Positions 1 through 8,356 of a DNA stretch of 12,287 nt are shown piece after piece (position 1 is the first letter of the stretch; the number at the start of each line of letters is the position of its first letter). The translations under genes were made by a program, and so were the position numbers. The notes below the pieces were generated by a model. The model was not told where the DNA came from, searched no databases, and saw only the letters and a list, made by a program, of their open reading frames with translations. The stretch spans positions 1 through 12,287 of the forward strand of contig CAYMXO010000049.1 in NCBI GenBank assembly GCA_964394445.1, given 5' to 3'. The DNA comes from Thiopseudomonas sp964394445 (GTDB lineage Bacteria > Pseudomonadota > Gammaproteobacteria > Pseudomonadales > Pseudomonadaceae).

Positions 1-611
1 TCATCATGTTCGTCAACCACGGCGCCACCTGGCTGCAAATGAAAACCGAAGGCGATTTGCTCCGCCGGGCAGAAGGCGTCAGCGCCATACTGGGCCTGCT
101 GGCAGCCGTGCTGTTTGTGCTGGCTGGCGTCTGGCTCTGGTTCGGCATCGACGGTTTCCATGTCACGGGCGGACTGGATACCCAGGCCGACAGTACCATT
201 GTGGGTAAAAGTGTTGAGCAGATCAGTCACGGCTGGTTTATCAATTATCAGCGCTGGCCGCTGGCCTGGCTGCTGCCGGTGCTGGCCCTTGCCGGCTTTG
301 TCGGCTCTGCACTGCTGAGCAAGCTGCAACATCACGCACTGGCCTTTGTCGCCTCGGCACTGGCGATTGCCGGCACCATTGTGACTTTTGGCCTGAGCAT
401 GTTCCCTTTTATCATGCCTTCTTCCAGTATGCCCAACCACAGCCTGACCCTGTGGGACGGTACCGCCAGCGAACTGACGCTGCTCATCATGCTGGTGGTG
501 GTGCTGATTTTTGTACCGCTGATTCTGGGCTATACCGCCTGGGGTTATTACGTGATGCGTGGTCGCATTAACGCCCAGCACATCCGTGACAACAGCCATT
601 CACTGTATTAA
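1..611 (+). CDS. cydB: Cytochrome bd ubiquinol oxidase subunit II, C-terminal part
   Basis: This is the 3' half of cydB, cut by the window start; the frame is open from base 3 and ends with TAA at 609-611. The visible 202 residues are roughly the C-terminal half of a protein usually near 380 residues. CydB is the integral-membrane subunit that pairs with the haem-bearing CydA in the inner membrane to oxidise quinol and reduce oxygen to water. At least four strongly hydrophobic segments are visible: near residues 28-46, 85-103, 113-133 and 157-177 counted from the ATG at 6. They are joined by loops with typical CydB features, such as a WFINYQRWP stretch and the GTIVTFGLSMFPFIMPSS stretch. The stop overlaps the ribosome binding site of the next gene, cydX. 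The family is identified with confidence from these motifs and from cydX and cydDC downstream. Confidence 0.96.
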   Translation, partial: IMFVNHGATWLQMKTEGDLLRRAEGVSAILGLLAAVLFVLAGVWLWFGIDGFHVTGGLDTQADSTIVGKSVEQISHGWFINYQRWPLAWLLPVLALAGFVGSALLSKLQHHALAFVASALAIAGTIVTFGLSMFPFIMPSSSMPNHSLTLWDGTASELTLLIMLVVVLIFVPLILGYTAWGYYVMRGRINAQHIRDNSHSLY

Positions 612-621
612 GGAGAGCACT

Positions 622-732
622 ATGTGGTATTTCACCTGGATTCTGGGCGTACTGCTGGCCTGTTCGTTTGGCATCATCAATGCCATGTGGCTGGAGCTCA
701 ACGGCTATGCCGGTGAAGACAGCGAGCAGTAA
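622..732 (+). CDS. cydX: Cytochrome bd small subunit CydX
   Basis: A 36-residue membrane peptide starting MWYFTWILGVLLACSFG, the hallmark N-terminus of CydX (YbgT family). It has a single transmembrane helix, at about residues 4-24, followed by a short acidic tail ending GEDSEQ. In E. coli CydX is a structural subunit that stabilises the CydAB oxidase. The start is set by an AGGAG at 611-615, six bases before the ATG, which overlaps the cydB stop. The last 26 bases overlap the chosen start of cydD, suggesting translational coupling. Genes this short are often missed by automatic callers. Identity is near certain from the N-terminal motif and the position immediately after cydB. Confidence 0.95.
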   Translation: MWYFTWILGVLLACSFGIINAMWLELNGYAGEDSEQ

Positions 733-2434
733 CACCTCGCCCGCCATCGCCGGTCAGCTGCGTCAGTTGCAAGCCCTGCAAAAAGGTCGTTTGCGTCTGG
801 CGCTGCTGCTGGCCCTGTGCAACAGCGCACTGCTGATTGGGCAATATGGCCTGCTGGCCTGGCTGCTCAATCAGTGGCTGCAACACTCGGTTAATCCTGA
901 ATTTTCTACAACAGCGCTGCCTGCGCTGTTACCCGTTTTTATTGCCCTGGCCGCCTGCATGTTGCTGCGGCCAGTCTTGCATTATGGCCGCGAGCGCTTA
1001 TGCCTGACGGCCAGTTTGCAGATCCGTCGCCAACTGCGCGATCAGGTACTCACCCGCCTGGCACAGCCAGCCGCACAGCTGGCGCACAGCGATAGTGAAG
1101 GCGCACTGGCCAGCCGGGTGCTGGACCAGGTCGATGCCCTGGACGGCTATTTGCAGCGCTACGTGGTGCAGGCCAGACTAGCGGTACTGGTACCTCTGCT
1201 GCTGGTGGCCGTGATAACCCCCTTTAGCTGGCTGGCAGCACTCTTGCTGCTGTTGACCGCTCCACTGGTGCCGCTATTTATGATTATTCTGGGCAACGCA
1301 GCCAGCGCCAGCAGCCGCAAACAACTGCAGGCACTGAGCCGGCTGGGCGGACGCTTTCTTGATCTGGTGCGCGGCATGCGCACCCTGCAGCAGCTGCAGG
1401 CCACCGCACAGGCTCAGGAGCAGGTGGCACAGGCAGCCGAAGGCTATCGCCAACGCACGATGGCTGTATTACGGCTGGCCTTCTTGTCCAGCGCGGTACT
1501 GGAGTTTTTTGCCGCCCTGTCGATTGCGCTGGTCGCGGTTTATCTGGGCCTTGGCCTGCTTGGTATTCTGCCCTGGGCCAAGGAAACCATTCCGGTGCCC
1601 TATACCGGAGCACTGTTTATCCTGCTGTTGGCGCCGGAGTTTTATGCGCCGCTGCGCCAGCTGGGCAACGATTATCATGCCAAGGCCGATGCCGAAGCAG
1701 CCCTGCAGGAACTGGAGCCGCTATTACAGCAGTCCGGCTGGCAGCATTCAGGTGAGCAGCCTCTGCAAGGCAGTCTGCCGGCGGACATTCAGGCCGACAA
1801 TCTGCAGGTGATCAGTGCCGATGGCCGCCAGCGCCTGCAGCTGGACCGCTTGCATCTGCCAGCCGGACAAAGCTTGCTGCTGCAGGGTGCCAGCGGTGCC
1901 GGCAAATCCACAGTGTTGCAGGTTCTGCTGGGTGCATTGCCCTATCAGGGCTCATTAACGGTCAACGGGCAGGACTTTGCCGAGCTACAACTGGACAGCT
2001 GGCTGGATGGGCTGGATTACCTGGCGCAAACACCGCACTTTATCGAAGGCAGCCTGGCGGACAATCTGCGACTGGCGCAGCCAGAAGCTACCGGACCACA
2101 AATGCGCGCCGCACTGGAGCAGGTCGGGCTGGGCGAGCTGTTGGCCGGGCGCGGGCTGGACTGGCCGCTGCAAGAGCGCGGCAGCGGTTTGTCCGGTGGC
2201 CAGCTGAGCCGCTTGGCACTGGCCCGGCTGCTATTGCGTGATCGCCCCTTGTGGCTGCTGGACGAGCCCACGGCGCACCTGGATCCGGACAGCCGCCGGC
2301 AGATTCACCAGCTGCTGCAACAGCTGGGCCGTGGTCGCAGCCTGATTCTGGTTAGCCACAGCAGCATTGCCCTGGACTGGGTAGACCAGCGTCTTGAATT
2401 GAGCGCGGCAGGAGGTACAAATGTCTGCACATAA
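707..2434 (+). CDS. cydD: Heterodimeric ABC exporter subunit CydD (cytochrome bd assembly)
   Basis: CydD is one half of the CydDC inner-membrane ABC transporter required for cytochrome bd maturation; it has been assigned to thiol (cysteine/glutathione) export and more recently to haem handling. The chosen ATG at 707 gives 575 residues (E. coli CydD has 588); GGAG at 693-696 lies ten bases upstream. The membrane domain covers about residues 28-310. It includes the segment RQRTMAVLRLAFLSSAVLEF, nearly the same as in E. coli CydD, and LAPEFYAPLRQLG. The ATPase domain shows Walker A GASGAGKST (394-402), Q-loop Q441, signature LSGGQ (495-499), Walker B LWLLDEP (515-521) and the switch His551. All catalytic motifs are intact. 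The gene overlaps cydX by 26 bases and cydC by 14, so it is surely co-transcribed with them. An upstream TTG at 668 is possible but would overlap cydX more deeply. Confidence 0.95.
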   Translation: MPVKTASSNTSPAIAGQLRQLQALQKGRLRLALLLALCNSALLIGQYGLLAWLLNQWLQHSVNPEFSTTALPALLPVFIALAACMLLRPVLHYGRERLCLTASLQIRRQLRDQVLTRLAQPAAQLAHSDSEGALASRVLDQVDALDGYLQRYVVQARLAVLVPLLLVAVITPFSWLAALLLLLTAPLVPLFMIILGNAASASSRKQLQALSRLGGRFLDLVRGMRTLQQLQATAQAQEQVAQAAEGYRQRTMAVLRLAFLSSAVLEFFAALSIALVAVYLGLGLLGILPWAKETIPVPYTGALFILLLAPEFYAPLRQLGNDYHAKADAEAALQELEPLLQQSGWQHSGEQPLQGSLPADIQADNLQVISADGRQRLQLDRLHLPAGQSLLLQGASGAGKSTVLQVLLGALPYQGSLTVNGQDFAELQLDSWLDGLDYLAQTPHFIEGSLADNLRLAQPEATGPQMRAALEQVGLGELLAGRGLDWPLQERGSGLSGGQLSRLALARLLLRDRPLWLLDEPTAHLDPDSRRQIHQLLQQLGRGRSLILVSHSSIALDWVDQRLELSAAGGTNVCT

Positions 2435-4043
2435 GCTGCATCTGCGCCAACTGCTGGCCAGCCGCAAGGGCGCCTGGAGCCTGTCACTGCTGCTGGGCTG
2501 GATCACCCTGATTGCAGTACTGGGCTTGCTGGCCATTTCTGGCTGGTTTATAACCGCCAGCGCCGGGGCCGGTTTATTGATGGCTGGTGCCTACAGTTTT
2601 GATTTTTTCCGACCGGCTGCCCTGATTCGCCTGGCGGCCATCACCCGCACGGCAGGCCGCTATGCCGAGCGCCTGAGTAGCCACAACGCAGTGCTGGGGC
2701 TGCTTCAGGATTTGCGCTGCCAGGTCTTTGGCCGGCTGGCGGCCAATCCGGCCAGTACCCTGCAGTCCTCCGCACGCCAGCAGCACCGGCTGGTGGCGGA
2801 TATTGATTTGCTGGATCGTTTCCCCCTGAGCGTAGTGGCGCCCTGGTTCTGGGCCAGCAGTATCGTGCTGCTGTTGCTGGCTTTTTATGCCTGGCTGGCA
2901 CCGCAACTGCTGTATGCAGCCTTGCTCGGGCTGCTGCCCGGCTGGTTACTGTTGCCGTTATTAACCGGCCAAAAGGCAGCACAGCTGGCACGGCTGGATG
3001 CCGACAAGGCCGAAGAACGCCATGTGTTTCTGCTGCAAAGCCTGCAGCTGCGCGTGCCGCTGGTTATCTGGCGTCAGTGGCAGCTGCGCCAGCAGCAATT
3101 TTCTGCGCTGGATCAGGACTATATGCAACATCAGCAAAGGCAAGCGCTGGCCAGCAGCAAACTATTGCTCTGGCAACACTGGGCGCTGGCGGCGGGTTTC
3201 TTGCTGATGCTTTGGGTCGCACAGCCTTTGCTGGTCAGCGGCGAGCTGCAACTGCCCTGGCTGGTAGCCGCCTTGCTGGCCTATCTGGGTTTTTATGAAA
3301 TCGTGGCCCCGCTAACCGCAAGCTTTATCGCTTTGGGTTTAAGCCAGGCCGCCCGTGACAGGCTTAACCAACTGGGTTCGACAGACAGCAGCCAGCCAAG
3401 CCTGCAACTGGATACAGCGCCGGTATTGCACCTTGCGGGGCTACAGGTCGCCCATGCTGGTGCACGGCAGTTTAGCCTTGAGCTGAAAGCAGGCGATATC
3501 CTGCTGATAACCGGTGCCTCTGGCAGTGGCAAGAGCAGTTTGCTGGAAACCCTGGCGGGCTATCTGCCGCCACTGCAAGGACAGTGTTTGCTTAATGGAC
3601 AGCAATACGACAGTAGCAGCGCCGCCGGCCTGATTGGTTATTTGCCACAGCAATTTGACCTGTTCAACCTGAGTCTGGCGCAAAATCTGCGCCTTGGTGT
3701 GCCTGCAGCTAGCGATGCCGAACTCTGGCAGGTACTGGAGCAGGTTGCACTGGCGAACTGGGCCAGAGCGCAGCCGCTGCAGCTGGATACCCCGCTGGGC
3801 GAGCATGCGCTGGCGGTTTCTGGCGGGCAGGCACGACGCATAGCCCTGGCTCGCCTGCTGCTGCGCCGCCAGCCTTTATTGCTTCTGGACGAGCCTTTTG
3901 CCGGACTGGATGCAGACAGCGCCAGCCAAGTATTGCACAGCATTTGCCAGCACCAGCAAGACGGCATTCTGGTGCTGGTTAGCCACGATGTACCGTCAGG
4001 GCTTGAACAGTTTCAGGGCAGAGTGCAGCGGCTGTACTTTTAG
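2421..4043 (+). CDS. cydC: Heterodimeric ABC exporter subunit CydC (cytochrome bd assembly)
   Basis: Partner of CydD, 540 residues (E. coli CydC has 573). The ATG follows AGGAGG at 2410-2415 with five bases of spacing and lies 14 bases inside the cydD end. The N-terminal membrane domain (about 20-310) carries LAISGWFITASAGAG and AAITRTAGRYAERLSSH, the conserved CydC first-helix region. Arg84 and His88 line up with E. coli Arg81 and His85, which I recall as the haem-contacting residues of CydC. The ATPase domain has Walker A GASGSGKSS (365-373), a Q-loop at 410-411, signature VSGGQ (466-470), Walker B LLLLDEP (486-492) and His522. The composition is rich in Leu and Gln. It is the last gene of the cyd unit, followed by a strong terminator. 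Having cydDC directly after cydABX differs from E. coli, where cydDC sits elsewhere. Confidence 0.95.
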   Translation: MSAHKLHLRQLLASRKGAWSLSLLLGWITLIAVLGLLAISGWFITASAGAGLLMAGAYSFDFFRPAALIRLAAITRTAGRYAERLSSHNAVLGLLQDLRCQVFGRLAANPASTLQSSARQQHRLVADIDLLDRFPLSVVAPWFWASSIVLLLLAFYAWLAPQLLYAALLGLLPGWLLLPLLTGQKAAQLARLDADKAEERHVFLLQSLQLRVPLVIWRQWQLRQQQFSALDQDYMQHQQRQALASSKLLLWQHWALAAGFLLMLWVAQPLLVSGELQLPWLVAALLAYLGFYEIVAPLTASFIALGLSQAARDRLNQLGSTDSSQPSLQLDTAPVLHLAGLQVAHAGARQFSLELKAGDILLITGASGSGKSSLLETLAGYLPPLQGQCLLNGQQYDSSSAAGLIGYLPQQFDLFNLSLAQNLRLGVPAASDAELWQVLEQVALANWARAQPLQLDTPLGEHALAVSGGQARRIALARLLLRRQPLLLLDEPFAGLDADSASQVLHSICQHQQDGILVLVSHDVPSGLEQFQGRVQRLYF

Positions 4044-4047
4044 CCAT

Positions 4048-4078
4048 AAAAAACGCGCCAGAATAAGGCGCGTTTTTT
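4048..4078. terminator. Bidirectional intrinsic terminator between cydC and gloA
   Basis: A perfect 12-bp inverted repeat: AAAAAACGCGCC (4048-4059), loop AGAATAA, GGCGCGTTTTTT (4067-4078). The GC core has an A tract on one side and a T tract on the other, so the transcript is U-tailed in both directions. It begins four bases after the cydC stop and ends 15 bases before the end of the convergent gloA, serving both genes. Confidence 0.93.
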
Positions 4079-4093
4079 CTTTCGGACTTGTCG

Positions 4094-4486
4094 TCAGTCC
4101 TTGCGCGACGGCGACAGCAGCTCGATCTTGTAGCCGTCCGGATCTTCAACAAACGCCAGAATGCTGCTGCCGTGCATCATGGGGCCCGGCTCACGGGTAA
4201 TCTTGCCGCCCTTCTCGCGGATAACTTCACAGGCCTTGTATACATCCGGCACTTCCAGTGCGATGTGACCATAGCCGTTGCCCAGGTCATAGCTGGATGT
4301 ATCCCAGTTGTGGGTCAGCTCGATCACCGAGTTTTCTTCTTCATTGCCATAACCAACAAACGCCAGGGTGAACTTGCCTTCCGGATAGTCCTTGCGGCGC
4401 AGCAGCTGCATGCCCAGCACGTCGGTGTAAAAAGCAATGGATTTTTCCAGATCACCCACGCGCAGCATGGTATGTAGAATTCGCAT
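4094..4486 (-). CDS. gloA: Lactoylglutathione lyase (glyoxalase I)
   Basis: Isomerises the hemithioacetal of methylglyoxal and glutathione to S-lactoylglutathione, the first step of cytosolic methylglyoxal detoxification. It is 130 residues long, the short class of the VOC superfamily. The protein opens MRILHTMLRVGDLEKSIAFY and contains ENSVIELTHNW, GYGHIALEV and DPDGYKIELL. All four metal ligands of the E. coli enzyme fall at the same positions: His5, Glu56, His74 and Glu122. Together with the short length this points to the Ni/Co-activated type. The start is supported by AAGGAG at 4493-4498, six bases upstream of the ATG. The gene converges with cydC and lies 68 bases downstream of the giant helicase gene on the same strand. 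No clear separate promoter was found in that 68-base gap. Confidence 0.97.
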   Translation of the reverse strand: MRILHTMLRVGDLEKSIAFYTDVLGMQLLRRKDYPEGKFTLAFVGYGNEEENSVIELTHNWDTSSYDLGNGYGHIALEVPDVYKACEVIREKGGKITREPGPMMHGSSILAFVEDPDGYKIELLSPSRKD

Positions 4487-4554
4487 GTTTGACTCCTTTA
4501 ATCAGGTTTTCGCAGGTAGTTTACGCAGAATCATGAGGGCTTGCGAGCAAGATG

Positions 4555-7500
4555 CTACCCGGTCTTTGCGCTTGCGCCCCTTGGCACGACGATCTCCCAG
4601 CGCTCCACCCGGCACTGCTCTCGATACCCTTCGGTACTGTCCTCCCGGTAACGGGTAATAACCGCTGCCACTTGCAGCTCCTGAAAATGGAATGGCGGCT
4701 TGAACTGTTTTGCGGTACGCCCCACGACATCTCCTGACTCGGTCAGGATGTCATAGGCACCGCTGTTTTCCCGCAACACCAAGGTGTCTCCTTCCTCGAT
4801 CGCGGCAATCCTGCGATGTATCGCAGCGTTTTCCGGCTGGCGCCCTGCATAATCAAGATAAATATCTTTCAAACTTAACCGCACAAACCGTTGCTGCAAC
4901 CCGGGTAAAAACTGGCCCTGAAAGTTTTGTTGCAAAGCAACATCAACCAGCTGGCAGACAAATGGATTGCCCGCCTCAAACTCGCACAATGTCAGCGTTT
5001 GTTCGGCACGGGTCATGGCTACGTAATATAGGCGGCGCTCCTCCTCCAGGGTGGTGGGACTGGTGCTCCAGCCACCATCCAGAACCACAACATGGCGAAA
5101 CTCCAGCCCCTTGGCCGAATGCACGGTGCCCAGGTGCAAACCCTGTTGTGCCTGCTCGCGCATTTCCCCGGCGTAGTCATACAGCCAGTCGATCAGTGCT
5201 GCGGGCTGCAGCCTGCACTCACCGACTTCTGCCTGCAGCTGTGCAAAAGCCATCGAAAAGTACGCTTGCCATCTGGCAGGCTGCACCGCCGCCAGATGGC
5301 AAAGCTGCTGCCAGGCGTCGACCGGGGTACAGGCTTCGGTCTTGCTCCTCAGTGCGTCCAGCACAGCAACAAAACTGCGCTGCCGATGATGTGGCAATTC
5401 ACCATCCTTGTCTGCCGCCAGGTAATAAGGCACCCCCTGCTGCTCGCACAAGGCTTGCAGCGGCTGCAAATATTCGTGGGTGCGAGCCAGTACGGCACAG
5501 CCATGCCACTCCCCGTTTTCCAGCCGCAGTAGCCGTTGCAACTCAGCCATGGCCGCCTGCGCCTGCAAGTTTGCTTGCTGGGTGCGCCCGGCATGGATGC
5601 ATAAACGTGCCACCAGCCCCGCACGCTGTGAGTCTTGCGCAACCCAGCAGCCACCGGCAGGCTCCTGTGCCCGCTCGGGGTTGATACAGATCGGGTGCTC
5701 CGCTTTCATCCTCTGGCCATTGGCCTCAATCAACAGGTTGGCTGCTCGGATAATGTGCAGGCTGGAACGGTAGTTGTGAATCAGAAAATCAATTTCAGCC
5801 GCATAATCCTGCTGAAACGACTCAATAAAGCGGTTACTGGTATCACGCCAGGCATAGATATTCTGGTCATCATCGCCAACTGCCAGAATACAGAGCTTGC
5901 CGTCTTCGTCAGCCGTGCGCCCGGCCAGCGCCCCCACCAGACGATATTGCCACTCGTCAATATCCTGATACTCATCCACCAGAATATAACGGTATCCCCG
6001 CATCAGCTGCTCACGCAGGTCATCCTCGCCTTCGACCTGCTCACTACCCTCCAGCATGGCCACTGCCATACGCAATACTTGCCCGAGTTCTTCTTCTCCG
6101 GCCTTTTCACCACGATTAAAACTGGCTCCGGTCAGGCGCATGGCCATGCGGTGATAGGTAAACACGCTAACACCATAAGCATCAGAACCAACCAGCTGCA
6201 ACAACCGCTCACGGATTTCATTGGCGGCATGGCGGTTAAAGGTCAGGGCAATAATGCTGTGTGCCGGGACTCGCCGTACCCTCAACAGATAGGCAATACG
6301 ATGCACGATGACTCGCGTCTTGCCCGACCCCGGACCTGCCAGCACCAGACGGTTCAAGTCATTATCATCAGTAACAATTAACCGCTGTACAGGATTGAGG
6401 CTATCGACAATGGCCCGCCAGGATTCTTCACTGGTGGCCAGCTTAAGCACCTCTTCACGCCCGGCAAAATAGCGGCGAATAAACGCTTGCCGTGACAGGG
6501 TAAAATAATCCAGCACCAGCTTGAGTGCCGTACCTATTTTCTCCAGCGCCAACTGTGCATATTCGCGCATGACATGCACCTGAATACGCTTTTCCCGGTA
6601 ATGGTCATCCAGTCGCAAATAATCCTCACGGATAAAAGTGCCGGTTTTTTCTTCGTTGACCTGAATGCTCATGGCCCGACGCATGACGGTCATGCCATGG
6701 TTCAAGGTCAGGATTTCCTGCCGGTGCAAAAACAGCAGGGTACGCTCAACCGCATTACGTCGCTGCGCCGGATCAACCAGGTGTTTGAGGCTCAGGTCAT
6801 CGCCCAGAGCCTGCACCAGCTCGCCAAAAGTGGTTTCCACCAGTAGATCCTTGCCACGCAGCGTGTCTGGCAGCTTGTCCAGCAAAAACCGTAGCAACAC
6901 TGCGGCTACCTCGCGCCTGCGTGAGCCGAAGTTCTCGACTTGCCGCCAACTCTGCTGGCTGTTCAACCGTATCCGTACATAATCACGAGAATTTTCACGC
7001 AGCTCAAAACTGCGTTGCTGCATGTTGGCCGGGTTATAGTCATCACTCAGACTGCGCAGCAGACGCACAACATGCAAGGGCAACAGGTCTTCTTGTCCCG
7101 TAGCCTCTTTTAACCGGGCCGTCAGGGCTGGAATATATACATCCTGCCAATCGCCCTGCCCGGCATCAGGTGCCAACTCCGGAAACAGCTGGAATACAGC
7201 TTCTTCAAGGCGCCTGCTGTTCTCGAGCCGTTGTTGTGAGTGCCCCCGTATGGCATGTCGCAAATACACGGTTACCTTGCTGTCATTGAGCAGCAGGCCC
7301 ATTTCTTCCATTTGACGCAAAATATAGGTAATTTCATCGCTGGTCAGGCCTGTCAACATCATCAACTGATCAGTATCGACCCTTTCGTCCGCATCCTTAC
7401 TGTATAAAAAGCGCAATATGGAGCGATATTCCTGGGCTCGGCGCTCAGGCAAATCAGCATGCTCAAGAATGGCCATGGCCTCTTTGATCGGCAAGCCAAG

Positions 7501-8201
7501 ATGTGCGGGAAATATTTGTGTATGATTTTCGTCCCGCTTTAGAAACCCGGCCCGCTCCAGCCAGGCAATAGCAGTCACCACCTTGGTATCAGCATCGTTG
7601 TCATCGCTGTCAAAACTGGTTTCAACCTGATCGTCCAGCAAAATTTCGCCTGCGGTAATCACCAGCCTGGCACCCTTACGGCTTTTGTACTCTTGACGCA
7701 GCTTGCGCAAAATTTGCTGAATATCACGCTGGCTCAAACGTGAACGCTCCACCATGCCAAACTGGCGCTCAACATCCTGTTCGTCGTATAGCAAGATACA
7801 ACGGGCTTGCTGACGGTCCCGCCCGGCACGCCCCGCTTCCTGCAGATAGTTTTCCAGTGAGCCGGGTATGTCAGCGTGGATGACCAACCTGACATTTTCC
7901 TTGTCAACGCCCATACCAAAAGCATTGGTCGCCACAATGACCTGCAATGTGCCGCTGATAAAATCGTTCTGGATATCGGTTTTTTCGTGTGGGTCCAGCC
8001 CTGCATGAAAGCGTTGGCATGCCCAGCCCTGAGCCGCCAGAAACGCAGACAATTCTTCCGCATTTTTGCGACTGGAGACAAATACCACCGCCCCGCCGGG
8101 CTGCCCTTTCAAGTGTTCAGCCAGAAGTTGCTGCACCAACCGGTTCTTTTCCGCTTTTTGTGCAGGAATGACTTCAAAGTCCAGGTTGCTGCGTTCATGG
8201 C
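4555..8201 (-). CDS. Exonuclease-RecQ-UvrD fusion helicase, C-terminal part (RecQ lobe 2, middle region, UvrD)
   Basis: This is the larger piece of a gene interrupted by the N gap at 8202-8301; with the gap collapsed the protein is 1708 residues, and numbering here follows it. Residues 515-640 are the second RecA-like lobe of a RecQ helicase, with GMGVDKENVRLVIH (589-602) and QEAGRAGRD (614-622). The four-cysteine zinc module of classical RecQ does not follow. About 450 residues of winged-helix-like sequence come next. Residues 1095-1570 are a complete UvrD-type SF1 motor: Walker A AGPGSGKT (1115-1122), DEYQDID (1236-1242), GDDDQNIYAWR (1269-1279), NYRS (1303-1306), TVHSAKGLEF (1519-1528) and YYVAMTRAE. 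A C-terminal domain of about 110 residues follows, rich in beta-prone sequence (EEGDTLVLRENSGAYDIL). The open frame could start at a TTG at 8139, but this falls in mid-domain and is not a real start. The stop is TAG at 4555-4557. Confidence 0.9.
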
Positions 8202-8356
8202 NNNNNNNNNNNNNNNNNNNNNNNNNNNNNNNNNNNNNNNNNNNNNNNNNNNNNNNNNNNNNNNNNNNNNNNNNNNNNNNNNNNNNNNNNNNNNNNNNNN
8301 NTTTTCCGCTTTTTGTGCAGGAATGACTTCAAAGTCCAGGTTGCTGCGTTCATGGC
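8147..8356. repeat. 55-base identical ends flanking the N gap (assembly overlap)
   Basis: The 55 bases at 8147-8201 are repeated without change at 8302-8356, directly on the two sides of the N run. Exactly this is expected when two contigs that share their ends (for example a k-mer-sized overlap in a de Bruijn assembly) are placed side by side in a scaffold with a stock gap. Removing one copy plus the Ns (155 bases) puts the two helicase pieces into one frame. I read it as an artefact rather than a biological repeat. Confidence 0.9.
8202..8301. other. Assembly gap of exactly 100 N
   Basis: Exactly 100 undetermined bases, a conventional placeholder for a gap of unknown size. It lies inside the RecQ helicase region of the large fusion gene, between the SF2 lobe-1 motifs and lobe 2. 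Because the flanks overlap by 55 bases, the true gap is probably zero and no sequence is missing. Confidence 0.97.

Noticed and set aside
668..706. TTG at 668 as the cydD start
   Set aside because: It would lie deep inside cydX and add a tail unlike CydD; ATG 707 with GGAG ten bases upstream is better.
4540..4551. CTTGC-GA-GCAAG hairpin after the helicase stop as a terminator
   Set aside because: The stem is five bp with a two-base loop and no T tract; too weak to call.
4710..5684. Plus-strand open frame of 324 codons opposite the UvrD part
   Set aside because: It is low-complexity, Pro/Ala/Arg-rich and antisense to clear UvrD motifs; no family features.
5635..6381. Plus-strand open frame of 248 codons opposite the UvrD Walker A region
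   Set aside because: It is antisense to conserved helicase motifs and resembles no known protein.
8137..8139. TTG at 8139 as the start of an independent 1194-residue helicase
   Set aside because: It falls in the middle of the RecQ fold between lobes 1 and 2, has no ribosome binding site, and the in-frame upstream sequence continues into the N-terminal part once the overlap is collapsed.
8109..8301. Read-through of the N-terminal helicase frame across the Ns into a short tail
   Set aside because: 100 Ns shift the frame; the tail is an out-of-frame reading of the duplicated 55 bases, not real protein.
8147..8356. A true direct repeat or target-site duplication around an unseen insertion
   Set aside because: 55 bases is far too long for a transposon target duplication, the copies are identical and abut the Ns, and collapsing them restores the frame; an assembly overlap explains all of this.
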